In this document: positions 26,145 to 38,056 of the stretch, in pieces | How positions within the stretch are numbered: position 1 is the stretch's first letter | How the letters are laid out: every line of letters starts with the position of its first letter | Notes under the pieces: model-generated | The model's database searches: none | What the model was told of the DNA's origin: nothing | Seen by the model: the letters and a program-made list of their open reading frames with translations, nothing else | Position numbers and translations under genes: made by a program | Assembly: GCA_902614125.1 (NCBI GenBank) | Contig: CACMJW010000006.1 | Span: 1-64,000, forward strand | DNA: 64,000 nucleotides | Source of the DNA: an uncultured Pelagibacteraceae bacterium | GTDB taxonomy: Bacteria; Pseudomonadota; Alphaproteobacteria; Pelagibacterales; Pelagibacteraceae | Direction of reading: 5' to 3'

Positions 26145-26895
26145 AGAAACAGGATTCATTAGCCACTTAGCTGAACTTAGAAAAAGATTAATACATTCAT
26201 TAATATTTTTATCTGTATTGTTTGTAATTTGTTATTTTTTTTCAGAGTACATTTATGGGTTTTTAGTTAACCCATATGCTGAAGCAGTTAGAGATGATGG
26301 TATTGAAAGAAGATTAATATTTACAGCCTTACAGGAAACTTTTTTAACTTATTTAAAAGTGTCTTTTTTTGCAGCTTTTTTTATCACTAGTCCATTTATT
26401 TTGATACAGATTTGGAAGTTTATTGCACCTGGACTTTATACTCATGAAAAGAAAGCAATTATGCCTTATTTAATTATTACTCCAATTTTATTCCTTTTAG
26501 GGGGAATGCTTGTGTATTATTTAATAATGCCGCTTGCGATAAAGTTTTTTTTATCATTTGAAAGTTTAGGAGCAAGTACAAATTTACCTATTCAGCTTGA
26601 GGCAAAAGTTAATGAATATCTATCATTAGTAATGAAATTAATATTTGCTTTTGGTTTGAGTTTTCAATTACCTGTAGTTTTAAGTTTATTAGCAAGAATT
26701 GGAGTTATTAATTCAACTTTTTTAAAAGAGAGAAGAAAATATGTTGTAGTAATGATATTTGCAGCTGCAGCAATTTTAACTCCACCAGATCCAATTACAC
26801 AAATTGGTTTAGCTGTTCCGCTGCTTATTTTATATGAATTATCAATTTTTTCTGTAAATATAATTGAGAGAAAAGCAGAAGAAAAAAATGCATAA
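26137..26895 (+). CDS. tatC: Sec-independent translocase subunit TatC
   Basis: 252-aa six-helix receptor for twin-arginine signal peptides. N-terminal [16 protein letters not shown] with the conserved Glu (about 14), [25 protein letters not shown] (shown in two parts, [11 protein letters not shown] and [12 protein letters not shown]; about 70-95) and [20 protein letters not shown] near the end are diagnostic. Overlaps tatB and serS by 8 bp each. Confidence 0.95.
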   Translation: MDKETGFISHLAELRKRLIHSLIFLSVLFVICYFFSEYIYGFLVNPYAEAVRDDGIERRLIFTALQETFLTYLKVSFFAAFFITSPFILIQIWKFIAPGLYTHEKKAIMPYLIITPILFLLGGMLVYYLIMPLAIKFFLSFESLGASTNLPIQLEAKVNEYLSLVMKLIFAFGLSFQLPVVLSLLARIGVINSTFLKERRKYVVVMIFAAAAILTPPDPITQIGLAVPLLILYELSIFSVNIIERKAEEKNA

Positions 26896-28147
26896 TTTAA
26901 AACAAATAAGAGAAAATTTAGAATATTTTAAAAAATCCCTCAGTCATAGAAATTCTGAAGTTGATTATGATCAAATTTTAGATCTTGATAAAAAAAATCG
27001 ACAGTTAATTCAAGAAAAAGAAAAATTTGAAATGGAGAAAAAAAATATATCTAAATCAAAAGATGAATCTTTATTTGAAAAATCTAAAGAAATATCCAAG
27101 CAAATTGAAAATTTATCAAAAAAACAAAAAATTATAAAAAATGAACTTGATAATTTACTAAGTTCAATTCCTAATTTACCATTGGATGAAGTTCCTGTTG
27201 GTAAAGATGAAAATGATAATATTGAAGTTACTAAATCAGGTGAAATCAAAGATTTCAAATTTAAACCATTAAGTCATTATGAATTAGGTGAAAAACTAAA
27301 TATGCTAGATTTTGATTTAGCTACAAAAACTACTGGTTCTAGATTTGTATTTGTTAAAGATAAGTTAGCTGCTCTTGAAAGAGCAATTTCTAATTTTATG
27401 ATCGATACACATATTCAAAAAAATGGATATACAGAGATATCACCTCCTTTGATGGCAACTGATGAAACTATGTTTGGAACAGGACAATTACCAAAATTTG
27501 AAAATGACCAATTTGAAATTAAATTTGATGATAAAAATGATAGAAAATTTTTGATACCTACAGCCGAAGTAATATTAACAAATATGGTTAAAAACCAAAT
27601 TATTGATAAAAAAAAACTTCCTATGAGGTTAGTTGCATCAACACCTTGTTTTAGAAAAGAAGCCGGCAGTTATGGAAAAGATACAAAAGGAATGATTAGA
27701 CAACATCAATTTTATAAAGTTGAACTTGTAAGTATTGTCGAAAATAATCAATGCATGCAGGAACTTGAGAGAATGACGGAATGTGCAACTAAAATATTAG
27801 ATGATCTAAAATTACCTTATAGAAAAATTATTTTATGTACTGGTGACATGGGTTTTGGAGCTGAAAAAACATATGATTTAGAAGTTTGGCTACCTTCAGA
27901 AAACAAATACAGAGAAATTTCAAGCTGTTCTTCCTGTGGATCTTTCCAAGCCAGGCGAATGAAAGCTAGATATAAAAATAAAGATAATAATATCGAATTT
28001 GTAGGTACTCTTAATGGTAGTGGTTTAGCAGTAGGTAGAACCCTTATAGCCATTCTTGAAAATTATCAATTAGAGGACGGCTCAATTATAATTCCAGAAG
28101 TCCTAAAACCCTATATGGGAAATATTGATAAGATTTCGAACAATTAG
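26888..28147 (+). CDS. serS: Seryl-tRNA synthetase
   Basis: 419-aa class II synthetase. N-terminal coiled-coil arm (about 30-105) that grips the tRNA-Ser long arm; motif 2 [20 protein letters not shown] (about 250-269), motif 3 [20 protein letters not shown] (about 378). A TTG at 26864 would extend it into tatC; the ATG at 26888 ([10 protein letters not shown]) is the family start. Confidence 0.95.
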   Translation: MHNLKQIRENLEYFKKSLSHRNSEVDYDQILDLDKKNRQLIQEKEKFEMEKKNISKSKDESLFEKSKEISKQIENLSKKQKIIKNELDNLLSSIPNLPLDEVPVGKDENDNIEVTKSGEIKDFKFKPLSHYELGEKLNMLDFDLATKTTGSRFVFVKDKLAALERAISNFMIDTHIQKNGYTEISPPLMATDETMFGTGQLPKFENDQFEIKFDDKNDRKFLIPTAEVILTNMVKNQIIDKKKLPMRLVASTPCFRKEAGSYGKDTKGMIRQHQFYKVELVSIVENNQCMQELERMTECATKILDDLKLPYRKIILCTGDMGFGAEKTYDLEVWLPSENKYREISSCSSCGSFQARRMKARYKNKDNNIEFVGTLNGSGLAVGRTLIAILENYQLEDGSIIIPEVLKPYMGNIDKISNN

Positions 28148-28150
28148 GAG

Positions 28151-28177
28151 TTGTCATTAAAAATTAGATAGTATAAA
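28151..28177 (+). promoter_or_regulatory. Possible promoter before yajC
   Basis: TTGTCA (28151-28156), 15-bp spacer, TATAAA (28172-28177), 24 bp before the yajC ATG, with AGAGGA as SD. The spacer is slightly short. Just after the serS stop. Confidence 0.45.
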
Positions 28178-28201
28178 TAATCTTAAACTTTAGAGGATCA
28201 T

Positions 28202-28486
28202 ATGGACAGTGGAATTGGACAATTTATACCGTTAATTTTAATTTTTGTTATTTTTTATTTCTTTTTAATTAGACCACAGCAAAAGAAAGTTAAAGAACAT
28301 AAGGCAATGGTTGAAAATTTAAAAAGAGGGGACAAAGTTGTAACTTCAGGTGGAATTGTTGGTACTGTTGAAAGAATAATTGATAATGACAAAGTTGAAG
28401 TACAAATCGCCGAAAATATTAATGTTGAGGTAGTTAGAGCTACTGGAATTCAAGGTTTAATAAATACTGCAGAGCCAAAAAAATAA
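28202..28486 (+). CDS. yajC: Preprotein translocase accessory subunit YajC
   Basis: 94 aa: one membrane helix (about 6-24), FLIRPQQKKVKEHK, then the YajC domain MVENLKRGDKVVTSGGIVG. Part of the SecDF-YajC complex that aids Sec export; followed by secD after 11 bp and secF. Confidence 0.94.
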   Translation: MDSGIGQFIPLILIFVIFYFFLIRPQQKKVKEHKAMVENLKRGDKVVTSGGIVGTVERIIDNDKVEVQIAENINVEVVRATGIQGLINTAEPKK

Positions 28487-28497
28487 CATTAATTTAA

Positions 28498-30051
28498 ATG
28501 TTATACTTTTCAAAATTAAGAATATTTAGTGTAATTATATTTACCTTAATTTTATCTTATTTTTCCCTCTCAAACTTTTTTAAGATAGATGATAATTTTT
28601 TTTCAAAAAATATAAAACTTGGATTAGATCTACAAGGTGGTTCATACTTACTACTCGAAATTGATAATAAGCCTGTAATTACTCAAAAACTCCAAAACAA
28701 AGTTATGGAGCTAAAAAATTTTTTTAAGGATAAAAATATTATTACAAGAAATTATACCGTAGATGATAATTCAATTATTTTTGATACTACCCCAGACAAG
28801 TCTGATGAATTAAACAATATTTTAGATGATGATGAAAGTGAAATTAATCCTTACTATCAACAGTATAAGTCACATGAATTTGATTTTGTAAAAAATCAAG
28901 ACTCTTTTAAATTAACCCTTTCTAAATACGGACTTGTTCTATTAAAGAATGCTTCTTTAGATCAAGCAATTGAAATTGTAAGAAGAAGAGTTGATGAGGT
29001 TGGAACCAATGAACCAAACATTTTAAAAAGAGGAAATGATAGAATTTTAGTAGAATTGCCAGGTTTAGATGATCCTGGCAGAATAAAATCTTTATTGGGA
29101 AAAACTGCTAATTTGACTTTTCAATTTATTACTCAAAATACTGAGGAGTCTTTTGGAACTGAAAAATTAGAATTTGAAGATGGCTCTGAGAACGCAATTG
29201 TTAGTAAGCGTATTATCTTAAGTGGTGACAACTTAGTAGATGCAAAACCTTCTATGAACTCACAAACTAATGAAACAGTTGTATCTTTTACTTTGGATAG
29301 AGTAGGTGCAAAAAAATTTGGAAAAGCTACTAGTACAGGAGTTGGAAAAAGACTAGCAATTATACTTGATGGTAAAATTATTAGCGCTCCATCAGTGAGA
29401 GAACCTATAATTGGTGGATCAGGTCAAATATCAGGAAATTTTACATTTCAATCAGCAACAGATTTAGCTTTATTATTAAGATCTGGAGCTTTACCCGCGC
29501 CTCTTAACATTATTGAGGAGAGAACAGTAGGACCTGATCTTGGACAAGACTCAATTGATGCTGGGATAATGTCGTTAATAATTGGTTTTATATTAGTCGT
29601 ACTATTCATGATTTATAAATATAGAGTTTTTGGTGTCATTGCGAATTTAGCATTAATTTCAAATTTATTTTTACTAGTTGGTGTATTAACGATATTCGAA
29701 GCTACTCTAACATTACCTGGTATAGCAGGAATAATCTTAACTGTTGGAATGGCAGTTGATGCAAATGTATTAATTTTTGAGAGAATAAAAGAAGAAATTA
29801 AATCTGAGCGAAATCCAATTATTGCTTTCGATTCTGGTTATACAAAATCAAGAACTACAATTTTAGATGCAAATATTACTACATTAATAGCAGCTGTAAT
29901 ATTATTTTTCATGGGATCTGGTCCAATCAAAGGATTTTCAATAACATTGGGTGTTGGAATTCTAACTACGCTATTCTCCGTATACTTCATAGCAAGACTT
30001 TTTACTGCATTTTATGTGATTAAAAACAAGGAAAAGGAGAGTTTAATTTAA
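28498..30051 (+). CDS. secD: Protein translocase subunit SecD
   Basis: 517-aa RND-family membrane protein using the proton gradient to help Sec export. First helix about 7-25, then the hallmark LGLDLQGGSYLLLEID (about 41), the large periplasmic domain, and five C-terminal helices beginning near residue 355 with GMAVDANVLIFERIKEE (about 417). Stop overlaps secF start by 1 bp. Confidence 0.95.
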   Translation: MLYFSKLRIFSVIIFTLILSYFSLSNFFKIDDNFFSKNIKLGLDLQGGSYLLLEIDNKPVITQKLQNKVMELKNFFKDKNIITRNYTVDDNSIIFDTTPDKSDELNNILDDDESEINPYYQQYKSHEFDFVKNQDSFKLTLSKYGLVLLKNASLDQAIEIVRRRVDEVGTNEPNILKRGNDRILVELPGLDDPGRIKSLLGKTANLTFQFITQNTEESFGTEKLEFEDGSENAIVSKRIILSGDNLVDAKPSMNSQTNETVVSFTLDRVGAKKFGKATSTGVGKRLAIILDGKIISAPSVREPIIGGSGQISGNFTFQSATDLALLLRSGALPAPLNIIEERTVGPDLGQDSIDAGIMSLIIGFILVVLFMIYKYRVFGVIANLALISNLFLLVGVLTIFEATLTLPGIAGIILTVGMAVDANVLIFERIKEEIKSERNPIIAFDSGYTKSRTTILDANITTLIAAVILFFMGSGPIKGFSITLGVGILTTLFSVYFIARLFTAFYVIKNKEKESLI

Positions 30052-30944
30052 TGAGAGAAATATCCTTTAATAAGTTTTACAAATCATTCAATATTCTTTC
30101 AATTTTTCTTATTATTACATCGCTAATTCTATTAGCATTTAAAGGGTTAAATTATGGTGTTGATTTTAAAGGAGGTACATTAATTGAATTAAGAACTGAC
30201 TTAAATTCTGCAAATATTAAAAAAATTAGAGACAGTTTTAATCAATTAAATCTTGGAGATGTGTCTGTTAAAAACTTTGGAAATGATACTGACTTTATTA
30301 TTAAATTCGAAAAACAAAATTCAAATGATCCAAAATTTATAGATAATATTAAAACTAAACTTTCAGGCTCAATTGGAACGGTAGACTTTAGAAGAGTTGA
30401 AAATGTTGGTCCAAAAGTAAGTGCTGAACTTTTGCAATCAGGTATTATAGCTATTGCTTTATCTTTAGCAGCTATGCTTTTATATATTTGGATAAGATTT
30501 GAGTGGCAATTTAGTTTAGGAGCAATTGTTGCACTTTTTCATGATGTAATAATTACACTTGGAGTTTTCTCCCTTTTTTCATTAGAAATAAATTTATCAA
30601 TTGTAGCAGCAGTGCTTACCATAGTTGGATACTCAATGAATGATACGGTTGTAATATTTGATAGGGTTAGAGAAAATTTGAGAAAATTTTCTGATATTAA
30701 AATTTTTGAATTAACAAATATTTCAATTAACCAAACACTATCTAGAACAATTATTACTTCTGCTACTACTCTTTTAGCACTTTTATCAATTTTTATTTTT
30801 GGAGGTGAAATTCTTAAAGGATTTTCATTGGCAATGATCTTGGGTGTTATATTTGGAACTTATTCTTCAATTTATATTGCAAACCCTATTTTAGTTATCT
30901 TAAAAGTATCGCAACGAACTATAGTAAAAGAAGATAAAGATTAA
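30051..30944 (+). CDS. secF: Protein translocase subunit SecF
   Basis: 297-aa partner of SecD, six helices. LNYGVDFKGGTLIEL (about 30), then SMNDTVVIFDRVRENLR (about 193), the RND/SecF signature. The last 4 bp overlap the convergent PuuD-like gene. Confidence 0.95.
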   Translation: MREISFNKFYKSFNILSIFLIITSLILLAFKGLNYGVDFKGGTLIELRTDLNSANIKKIRDSFNQLNLGDVSVKNFGNDTDFIIKFEKQNSNDPKFIDNIKTKLSGSIGTVDFRRVENVGPKVSAELLQSGIIAIALSLAAMLLYIWIRFEWQFSLGAIVALFHDVIITLGVFSLFSLEINLSIVAAVLTIVGYSMNDTVVIFDRVRENLRKFSDIKIFELTNISINQTLSRTIITSATTLLALLSIFIFGGEILKGFSLAMILGVIFGTYSSIYIANPILVILKVSQRTIVKEDKD

Positions 30945-31543
30945 TATAAATTTTGAGCAGCTACCATTGAAAGCAGCATTGGCAATGAGAGAAGGGTGTT
31001 TGTTCTAGAAAATAACATTGCAGTTTTTGCAGATTTTGCTTTTAGCTCAGGTTCACATTCAACTATGCCTAAGGCTCTTTTTTGATTAGGCCAAATGACA
31101 AACCATACATTAAATGCCATTATCAATCCTAACCACATACCAATACCTATTGCAGTATTTTTTCCACCACCAGAACCAATACCTAAAGTCATTGCTTGAT
31201 GAACATATCCATTTAAATATGCAAGAATTAAACCTGAAACTACTGTAACTAAAGCTGCCCATCTAAACCAGAATAAGGCAGATGGGGCTATTACTTTTCC
31301 AATAGCAGGTTTTTGTTCATCTGGTATTTTTGGCATATTAGGTATTTGAACAAAATTGAAATACCACAATAATCCAATCCACATAGTTGCTACAATCACA
31401 TGAATATATCTAAATACCCAGCTCCAGAATAAAACATCAATATCAAATCCTCCATTTGCAAAGTACAAACCTAAAAAAAGAATTACAGATATTCCTAAAG
31501 ATAAATGAACTGTTTTTGATAATGATTGTAGAATCGAAGTCAT
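30941..31543 (-). CDS. PuuD-like (urate hydroxylase-type) membrane protein without cytochrome domain
   Basis: 200 aa, about five membrane helices, His-containing segments RYIHVIVATMWIGLLWYFNF (about 40-59) and KVIAPSALFWFRWAALV. This matches the N-terminal membrane domain of PuuD (DUF989), which in rhizobia is fused to a C-terminal cytochrome c; no CxxCH occurs here. Conserved histidines suggest heme binding. Function unproven; urate oxidation is not implied by any neighbour. Confidence 0.68.
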   Translation of the reverse strand: MTSILQSLSKTVHLSLGISVILFLGLYFANGGFDIDVLFWSWVFRYIHVIVATMWIGLLWYFNFVQIPNMPKIPDEQKPAIGKVIAPSALFWFRWAALVTVVSGLILAYLNGYVHQAMTLGIGSGGGKNTAIGIGMWLGLIMAFNVWFVIWPNQKRALGIVECEPELKAKSAKTAMLFSRTNTLLSLPMLLSMVAAQNLY

Positions 31544-31576
31544 AAGAATTAATTATACAATGTTTTTTTTACAATA

Positions 31577-34453
31577 TTAAGCAGTTTTTTTAAATTTTGT
31601 GTTTAAAAGAGGTTTAAGGAATTTTCCTGTGTAACTACCGTCAACTTTTGCCACATCTTCAGGTTTCCCCTCAGCAATAATATTTCCTCCCTTAACACCT
31701 CCCTCTGGACCCATATCAATAATATAGTCAGCAGTTTTAATTACATCTAGATTATGTTCAATTACAACTACACTATTTCCAGTAGCAACAAATGTATGCA
31801 GAATTTCTAATAATTTCTTAATATCATGTTGATGTAAACCAGTTGTAGGTTCATCTAAAATATACATTGTTCTTCCAGTTGATCTCTTTGATAGTTCTTT
31901 TGCTAATTTAATTCTTTGTGCTTCCCCACCTGATAGAGTAGTTGCTTGTTGTCCAATTTTTATATACCCAAGTCCAACTTTCTTAAGTGTTAGAAGTTTT
32001 GTTTTAATATTTGATATATTCTCAAAATACTCACAACCTTCATCAACTGTCATATTCAACACATCAGCAATACTCTTATCTTTAAATTTAATTTCTAAGG
32101 TTTCTCTATTATATCTTGTTCCCTTACAATCATCACAAGTAATATATACGTCAGGTAAAAAATGCATCTCATATGTGATTACTCCATCACCTTCACAAGC
32201 CTCACACCTTCCACCTTTAACGTTAAAAGAGAAACGACCTGGTTTGTAACCACGACTTTTAGACTCTGGTAAGTTTGTGAACCAGTCTCTTATTGGCCCA
32301 AATGCACCAGTATATGTTGCAGGATTTGACCTTGGTGTTCGTCCAATTGGAGATTGATCAATATCTATAACTTTATCAATTAACTCAATACCTTTAAAAC
32401 CTCTAAAAGGTTGAGGAATTTTTCTAGACTTATTATTATTTAGTGTAAGGTTTAAAGCGTTGTAAAGAGTTTGAAGAACTAAAGTTGATTTACCACTTCC
32501 TGACACCCCTGTAACACAAGTAAAACTACCTAATGGAATTTTAAGATTAACATTATTTAAGTTATTACCACTTGCACCATTGATTTCTAAAAATCTTCCA
32601 TTTTTTGCAAGTCTTCTATTTTTTGGAATTGGAATAAAGCTTTTATTTGATAAATATCTTCCAGTAATACTATCGTTATTTTTTAAAATTTCTTCATAAC
32701 AACCTTGTGCAACTACTTGTCCACCTTTATTCCCAGCTTCTGGCCCAAGATCAATTATATGGTCTGCGTTTTCCATTGTTTCAGTATCGTGTTCAACAAC
32801 AATCACAGTGTTACCAAGATCTCTTAATCTTTTTAAAGCATCAATTAATTTAACGTTGTCTTTTTGGTGCAATCCAATTGATGGTTCATCTAAAACATAT
32901 AAAACCCCTGTAAGTCCTGAACCAATTTGAGATGCTAGTCTAATTCTTTGAGCTTCACCACCTGATAGAGTTCCAGACTCTCTTGAAAGTGTTAAATAAT
33001 CAAGACCAACGTTTAATAAAAAATCTAACCTTTCATTTATTTCTTTTAATATGTGTTGTGCAATTTTTAATTGTCTTTTATCTAGATTGTTATTTAAAGA
33101 TCTAAACCAATCTTTTGCATCGTAAATTGATTTTTCTGTTACTTCGCTAATGTTAAGTTCGTTAATTTTGACACATAAAGCCTCATCTTTTAACCGCTGG
33201 CCATTGCATCTTTCACATTTTGTGTCAGATTGATATTGAGCTATTTCCTCTCTTTTCCAATCACTATCAGTCTCTAAATATCTTCTCTCTAAATTATTAA
33301 CAACACCTTCAAAAGTTTTCTTGTGAGAATATTTTTCATAACCATCATCATAAGTAAATTTTATCTCCTCATCATCAGATCCAAAAAGGATTACATCTTT
33401 TATTTTTTTTGAAAGTTTTGACCATTTTTCATCAAGTGAAAATCCATAATGTTTTGCTAAAGATGCTAAAGTTTGCGCGTAATACATAGATGAAGATTTT
33501 GACCAAGGTTCAATTGCTCCGTCTGCTATACTTTTTTTTTCATTAGGAACCACTAATTTTGGATCTACATTAAGTTTTACACCAATACCTTCACACTCTT
33601 CACAAGCACCGTAGGGACTATTAAATGAAAAAAGTCTAGGCTCAATTTCTTCAATGGTAAATCCACTTTCTGGACAAGCGAATTTTGTAGAAAAAATTAG
33701 TTTTTCTACTTTTCGGTATTTTTTTGGTAATGTTTCGTTTTCATATTCAACAAACAATAAACCATTTGCTAAATTAACTGCAGTTTCTACACTTTCAGCT
33801 AATCGATTTCCAAGTGATGAATTAATAACAATTCTATCTACTAGTATAGATATATCATGTTTAACTTTTTTATTTAATTCTGGTACATTGTCAATTTCAT
33901 AAAGCTGGTCGTCTATTTTAATTTTTCTAAAACCTCTTTTTTTATAATTTAAAATATCTTTTTTATACTCACCCTTACGACCTCTAACGACTGGTGCATA
34001 TAAGAAGATTGTAGATTTTTTTGGCAGTTCTTTAATTTTATCAACAATTTGGCTTATAGTTTGAGATGTAATTGGTTTACCAGTAAATGGTGAATAGGGC
34101 ACGCCAGCTCTTGCATAAAGCACTCTCATATAATCATAAATCTCAGTTACAGTAGCAACGGTTGATCGTGGATTTTTTGATGTATTTTTTTGTTCAATTG
34201 AAATTGCTGGACTTAATCCTTCTATCAAGTCGACATTTGGTTTTTTCATTTTATCTAAAAACTGTCTTGCATATGCAGATAAACTTTCTACATACCTTCT
34301 TTGACCTTCGGCATATATAGTATCGAATGCTAGAGATGATTTTCCAGAACCAGACAGACCAGTAATAACAACAAATTTATCTTTTGGAATCTCTAGTGAG
34401 ATGTTCTTTAAATTGTGCTCTTTTGCACCCTTAATAACTATCTTTTTAAGCAT
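31577..34453 (-). CDS. uvrA: Excinuclease ABC subunit A
   Basis: 958-aa DNA-damage recognition ATPase. Two ABC modules: Walker [15 protein letters not shown] (about 32) and [14 protein letters not shown] (about 640), signatures LSGGEAQRI twice. Zinc-finger cysteines intact: CPESGF...CEECEG (about 255-280), CERCNGQR and CEACEGDG...CDDCKGTR (about 740). Divergent from ssb; I see no LexA-type box in the 80-bp gap. Confidence 0.97.
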   Translation of the reverse strand: MLKKIVIKGAKEHNLKNISLEIPKDKFVVITGLSGSGKSSLAFDTIYAEGQRRYVESLSAYARQFLDKMKKPNVDLIEGLSPAISIEQKNTSKNPRSTVATVTEIYDYMRVLYARAGVPYSPFTGKPITSQTISQIVDKIKELPKKSTIFLYAPVVRGRKGEYKKDILNYKKRGFRKIKIDDQLYEIDNVPELNKKVKHDISILVDRIVINSSLGNRLAESVETAVNLANGLLFVEYENETLPKKYRKVEKLIFSTKFACPESGFTIEEIEPRLFSFNSPYGACEECEGIGVKLNVDPKLVVPNEKKSIADGAIEPWSKSSSMYYAQTLASLAKHYGFSLDEKWSKLSKKIKDVILFGSDDEEIKFTYDDGYEKYSHKKTFEGVVNNLERRYLETDSDWKREEIAQYQSDTKCERCNGQRLKDEALCVKINELNISEVTEKSIYDAKDWFRSLNNNLDKRQLKIAQHILKEINERLDFLLNVGLDYLTLSRESGTLSGGEAQRIRLASQIGSGLTGVLYVLDEPSIGLHQKDNVKLIDALKRLRDLGNTVIVVEHDTETMENADHIIDLGPEAGNKGGQVVAQGCYEEILKNNDSITGRYLSNKSFIPIPKNRRLAKNGRFLEINGASGNNLNNVNLKIPLGSFTCVTGVSGSGKSTLVLQTLYNALNLTLNNNKSRKIPQPFRGFKGIELIDKVIDIDQSPIGRTPRSNPATYTGAFGPIRDWFTNLPESKSRGYKPGRFSFNVKGGRCEACEGDGVITYEMHFLPDVYITCDDCKGTRYNRETLEIKFKDKSIADVLNMTVDEGCEYFENISNIKTKLLTLKKVGLGYIKIGQQATTLSGGEAQRIKLAKELSKRSTGRTMYILDEPTTGLHQHDIKKLLEILHTFVATGNSVVVIEHNLDVIKTADYIIDMGPEGGVKGGNIIAEGKPEDVAKVDGSYTGKFLKPLLNTKFKKTA

Positions 34454-34533
34454 AATTTTTGTTGCTTTAGATTAATAAAATTAATATTCAACTTAATAAG
34501 TGATATAAATAAACATATCAGATATAAAATATT

Positions 34534-34980
34534 ATGGCAGGTAGTTTAAATAAAGTACTTTTAATCGGTCGATTAGGCGCAGATCCAGAAGTAAAACAAA
34601 TGGTAAATGGCAAAAGTGTTGCAAGATTAAGCCTAGCAACTAGTCAATCCTGGAAAGATAAAAATACAGGAGAAAAAAAAGAGAAAACAGAATGGCATAG
34701 AGTGGTTGTATTTAACGAGGGACTAGTTAATGTCGTTCAGCAGTATCTCAAAAAAGGCGCACAAGTATACGTTGAAGGACAACTTTCAACAAGAAAATGG
34801 AAAGATGAACAGTCTGGTCAAGATAAGTATTCGACAGAAATTTTAATACAAGGTTATAACTCTTCTTTGACAATGTTAGGTGGTGGAAATCAAAATTCAA
34901 TACCTTCTCAAGATAATAAACAAAATTTTGATGACAATAGCATTGCTCAAAATGATATGGACGATGATATTCCATTCTAG
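34534..34980 (+). CDS. ssb: Single-stranded DNA-binding protein
   Basis: 148 aa: OB-fold ([17 protein letters not shown] ... ATSQSWKDK ... EWHRVVVF, to about 110), a short Gln/Asn linker, and the acidic tip DMDDDIPF that binds partner proteins. Divergent from uvrA, the usual pairing; gyrA follows after 5 bp. Confidence 0.96.
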   Translation: MAGSLNKVLLIGRLGADPEVKQMVNGKSVARLSLATSQSWKDKNTGEKKEKTEWHRVVVFNEGLVNVVQQYLKKGAQVYVEGQLSTRKWKDEQSGQDKYSTEILIQGYNSSLTMLGGGNQNSIPSQDNKQNFDDNSIAQNDMDDDIPF

Positions 34981-34985
34981 TTTTT

Positions 34986-37562
34986 ATGCAAAAAAACGAG
35001 GCACCTAAAGATTTAAATATCAAACCAATTTCAATGTATGATGAAATGAGTTCGTCATACCTGTCTTACGCAATGAGCGTTATAATAAGTAGAGCTCTAC
35101 CTGATGTAAGAGATGGTTTAAAACCAGTACACAGAAGAATTTTGTATGCAATGCATAAGGGAGGTTTTGATTGGTCAAAACAATTTAGAAAATCTGCAAG
35201 AATAGTAGGAGATGTAATTGGTAAATATCATCCACATGGTGATCAAGCAGTATATGACGCTTTAGTTAGAATGGTTCAAGATTTTTCAATGAGCCTTCCA
35301 TTAATTGATGGCCAAGGAAACTTTGGTTCTATTGATGGTGATCCACCAGCTGCTATGAGATATACAGAAACAAGATTAGCAAAAATAGCTCAATTTTTAT
35401 TAGACGATATAGAAAAAGATACAGTTTCATTCAAAAGTAATTATGATGAAACCGAACAAGAACCAGATGTCCTTCCCGCACAGTATCCAAATTTATTAGT
35501 TAATGGAGCAGGAGGAATTGCTGTTGGTATGGCAACAAGTATACCTCCTCATAATTTAGGTGAAGTTGTAGATGCTACTTTAGCTTTAATCAAAAATAAG
35601 GACATAAAATTAGGTGAATTGATGAAACATGTCCCTGGTCCAGATTTTCCAACTGGTGGTATTATTATTGGCAAAGATATTATTAAACAAGGTTATAAAT
35701 CTGGCCGAGGTTCTTTTAAAATCAGAGGCGATATTAAAATTGAGCAAGCTAAAGGGGGTAGAGAAAGATTAGTAATAACCTCCATACCTTATCAAGTAAA
35801 CAAATCTGTTTTAAATGAGAGAATAGCTGAATTAGTAAGAGAAAAAAAAATTGAAGGAATTAGAGATATAAGAGATGAGTCTAATAGAGAAGGAATTAGA
35901 GTTGCAATTGATTTAAGATCAAGTGTTGAACCAGAAACAATTAAAAGACAATTATATAAATATACATCCATTGAAAGTTCATTTGGTTTCAATACTTTAG
36001 CTATTGTAGATAACAAACCAAAGACTTGTAATTTAAAAGATTTTTTAGAAAATTTTTTAAAATTTAGAGAAGATGTAGTAATAAAAAAAACTAAATATGA
36101 TCTAAAAAAAGCAGAAGATCGTGTTCATATTTTAATCGGATTATCTGTCAGTGTTGAAAATATAGATAAAGTAATAAAAATAATAAGACAATCCAAAAAT
36201 CCTGAAGAGGCTAAGAATTCTCTATTAAAAACAAAGTGGAAGATAAACAAGTCAGCAAAATTGATTAAATTAGTTGATAATAAAAATTATAAAGGAACTT
36301 ATAGTTTATCTAATGAGCAAGTTGTATCTATTCTTGAGTTAAGATTACAGAAACTTACTGCTTTAGGAATAAACGAAATTGAAGCGGAAATAAAAAAATT
36401 AGCTGAATTAATAACTCAATATAAAAAAATTATTAATTCTAAAGCAGAGTTACTAAAAGTTATTAGTGCTGACTTGCAACAAATCAAAGATAAATTTTCT
36501 GAACCAAGAAGAACACAAATAATTGATGCTGTATTAAATTATGATATTGAAGAAACTATTCAAAAAGAGGCTGTAATCATTACAATTACGTTACAAGGAT
36601 ATATTAAACGTGGTGCATTAAGTAATGTAAAACAACAAAAAAGAGGTGGAAAAGGAAAAACAGGTATTAAAACTAGAGATGAAGACTCAGTAGTTCAAAC
36701 CTTATCAGTCAATACACATACTTCAGTTCTATTTTTCTCTACAGAGGGATTGGCATATAAAATTAAAGCTTGGAAGATACCTGAAGGTTCTGCATCATCA
36801 AAAGGTAAATCTTTATTCAACATTCTACCACTTAAAAATCACCAATCTATTAGCTCAATTATGCCTTTTCCAGATGAAAATGTTGATACAAAAGGAATGC
36901 ATATTATTTTTGCTACAGCCAAAGGAAAAATTAGAAAAAATAATTTAGAGGATTTTAGTTCTATTAATCAATCAGGTAAAATTGCTATGAAATTAGATAG
37001 TGATGACAAAATTATTGGTGTAAAAATTTGTAAAGATGATCAAGACATTATTCTAAGTACAAAGTTTGGAAAATGCATCAGATTTGAATCTAAAAAATTA
37101 AGAGTATTTAAAGGTAGATCATCTAAAGGCATTAAAGGTATAAATTTATCTGACAAAGATGCAATCGTATCATTATCTATAATTGATCATGATCAAAAAA
37201 TTCCAAAAAAATCTTCAAAAGAGGGATCATCTGAGGTAAAGGCTAAAGAAAAATTTATACTCTCAATTACAGAGAATGGTTATGGAAAAAGAACTTCCCA
37301 TTATGATTTTCGAGTAACTAATAGAGGTGGAAAAGGTATAATTGGTATTGTCAACTCATCAAGAAATGGAAATGTATCATCATCTTTTCCAGTTTTTGAG
37401 GGTGATCAAATATTAATATCAACTGACAAAGGTAGAGTTATCAGAACTGCTGTTAAAGAGATAAGAGTAGCAGGAAGAAACACTCAAGGAGTTAGAATTA
37501 TTAAACTTTCTGGAGATGAAAAAGTAGTTTCGGCTATTAAATTAGATGATAATTTAATTTAA
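34986..37562 (+). CDS. gyrA: DNA gyrase subunit A
   Basis: 858 aa. N-terminal [20 protein letters not shown]; catalytic Tyr in PPAAMRYTE (about 123) after [12 protein letters not shown]; breakage-reunion domain, then C-terminal six-blade wrapping domain with a GyrA box, [12 protein letters not shown] (about 550). A Lys/Ser-rich insertion lies near 740. Stop overlaps coaD start by 1 bp. Confidence 0.96.
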   Translation: MQKNEAPKDLNIKPISMYDEMSSSYLSYAMSVIISRALPDVRDGLKPVHRRILYAMHKGGFDWSKQFRKSARIVGDVIGKYHPHGDQAVYDALVRMVQDFSMSLPLIDGQGNFGSIDGDPPAAMRYTETRLAKIAQFLLDDIEKDTVSFKSNYDETEQEPDVLPAQYPNLLVNGAGGIAVGMATSIPPHNLGEVVDATLALIKNKDIKLGELMKHVPGPDFPTGGIIIGKDIIKQGYKSGRGSFKIRGDIKIEQAKGGRERLVITSIPYQVNKSVLNERIAELVREKKIEGIRDIRDESNREGIRVAIDLRSSVEPETIKRQLYKYTSIESSFGFNTLAIVDNKPKTCNLKDFLENFLKFREDVVIKKTKYDLKKAEDRVHILIGLSVSVENIDKVIKIIRQSKNPEEAKNSLLKTKWKINKSAKLIKLVDNKNYKGTYSLSNEQVVSILELRLQKLTALGINEIEAEIKKLAELITQYKKIINSKAELLKVISADLQQIKDKFSEPRRTQIIDAVLNYDIEETIQKEAVIITITLQGYIKRGALSNVKQQKRGGKGKTGIKTRDEDSVVQTLSVNTHTSVLFFSTEGLAYKIKAWKIPEGSASSKGKSLFNILPLKNHQSISSIMPFPDENVDTKGMHIIFATAKGKIRKNNLEDFSSINQSGKIAMKLDSDDKIIGVKICKDDQDIILSTKFGKCIRFESKKLRVFKGRSSKGIKGINLSDKDAIVSLSIIDHDQKIPKKSSKEGSSEVKAKEKFILSITENGYGKRTSHYDFRVTNRGGKGIIGIVNSSRNGNVSSSFPVFEGDQILISTDKGRVIRTAVKEIRVAGRNTQGVRIIKLSGDEKVVSAIKLDDNLI

Positions 37563-38056
37563 TGAAAAATATTGCAATATATCCTGGTACTTTTGATCCT
37601 ATAACCTTTGGTCATATAGACGTAATTAAAAAAGCTTTAAAATTTGTAGACAAAGTGGTTGTAGCAATTTCAGATGGAAACCAAAAAAATTTTTTATTTT
37701 CAATCGATGAGAGAGTAGATATCGTTAAGAAAGCTCTGTTCTCTGATCTTAAATTTACCAAAAAAAATATCGATGTTATTACATTTAACTCATTAACAAC
37801 AGATTTATGCAAAAAATATAAATCAAATATTATTTTAAGAGGTCTTAGAGCTGTTTCTGATTTTGAATATGAGTTTCAATTAGCTGGGATGAATAGAAAA
37901 CTTTACAATAAAATAGAAACAATATTTTTAATGTCTGATGTTGAAAATCAAATTATTTCCTCAAGATTTGTAAAAGAAATTGCTCAACATAATGGAGATT
38001 TAAAAAAATTTACAACTAAGAGTACAATCAAATCTTTAAAGGAGAGATATGCTTAA
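37562..38056 (+). CDS. coaD: Phosphopantetheine adenylyltransferase
   Basis: 164 aa, penultimate step of CoA synthesis. YPGTFDPITFGHIDVIKKA holds the nucleotidyltransferase HxGH equivalent (TFGH, about 17-20); LRGLRAVSDFEYEFQLAGMN (about 90) and ISSRFVKEIA are typical. Overlaps gyrA by 1 bp and the cyclophilin gene by 8 bp. Confidence 0.95.
   Translation: MKNIAIYPGTFDPITFGHIDVIKKALKFVDKVVVAISDGNQKNFLFSIDERVDIVKKALFSDLKFTKKNIDVITFNSLTTDLCKKYKSNIILRGLRAVSDFEYEFQLAGMNRKLYNKIETIFLMSDVENQIISSRFVKEIAQHNGDLKKFTTKSTIKSLKERYA

Noticed and set aside
34454-34533. LexA/SOS operator between uvrA and ssb
   Set aside because: I looked for GAAC/GTTC-type repeats in the 80-bp gap and found none.
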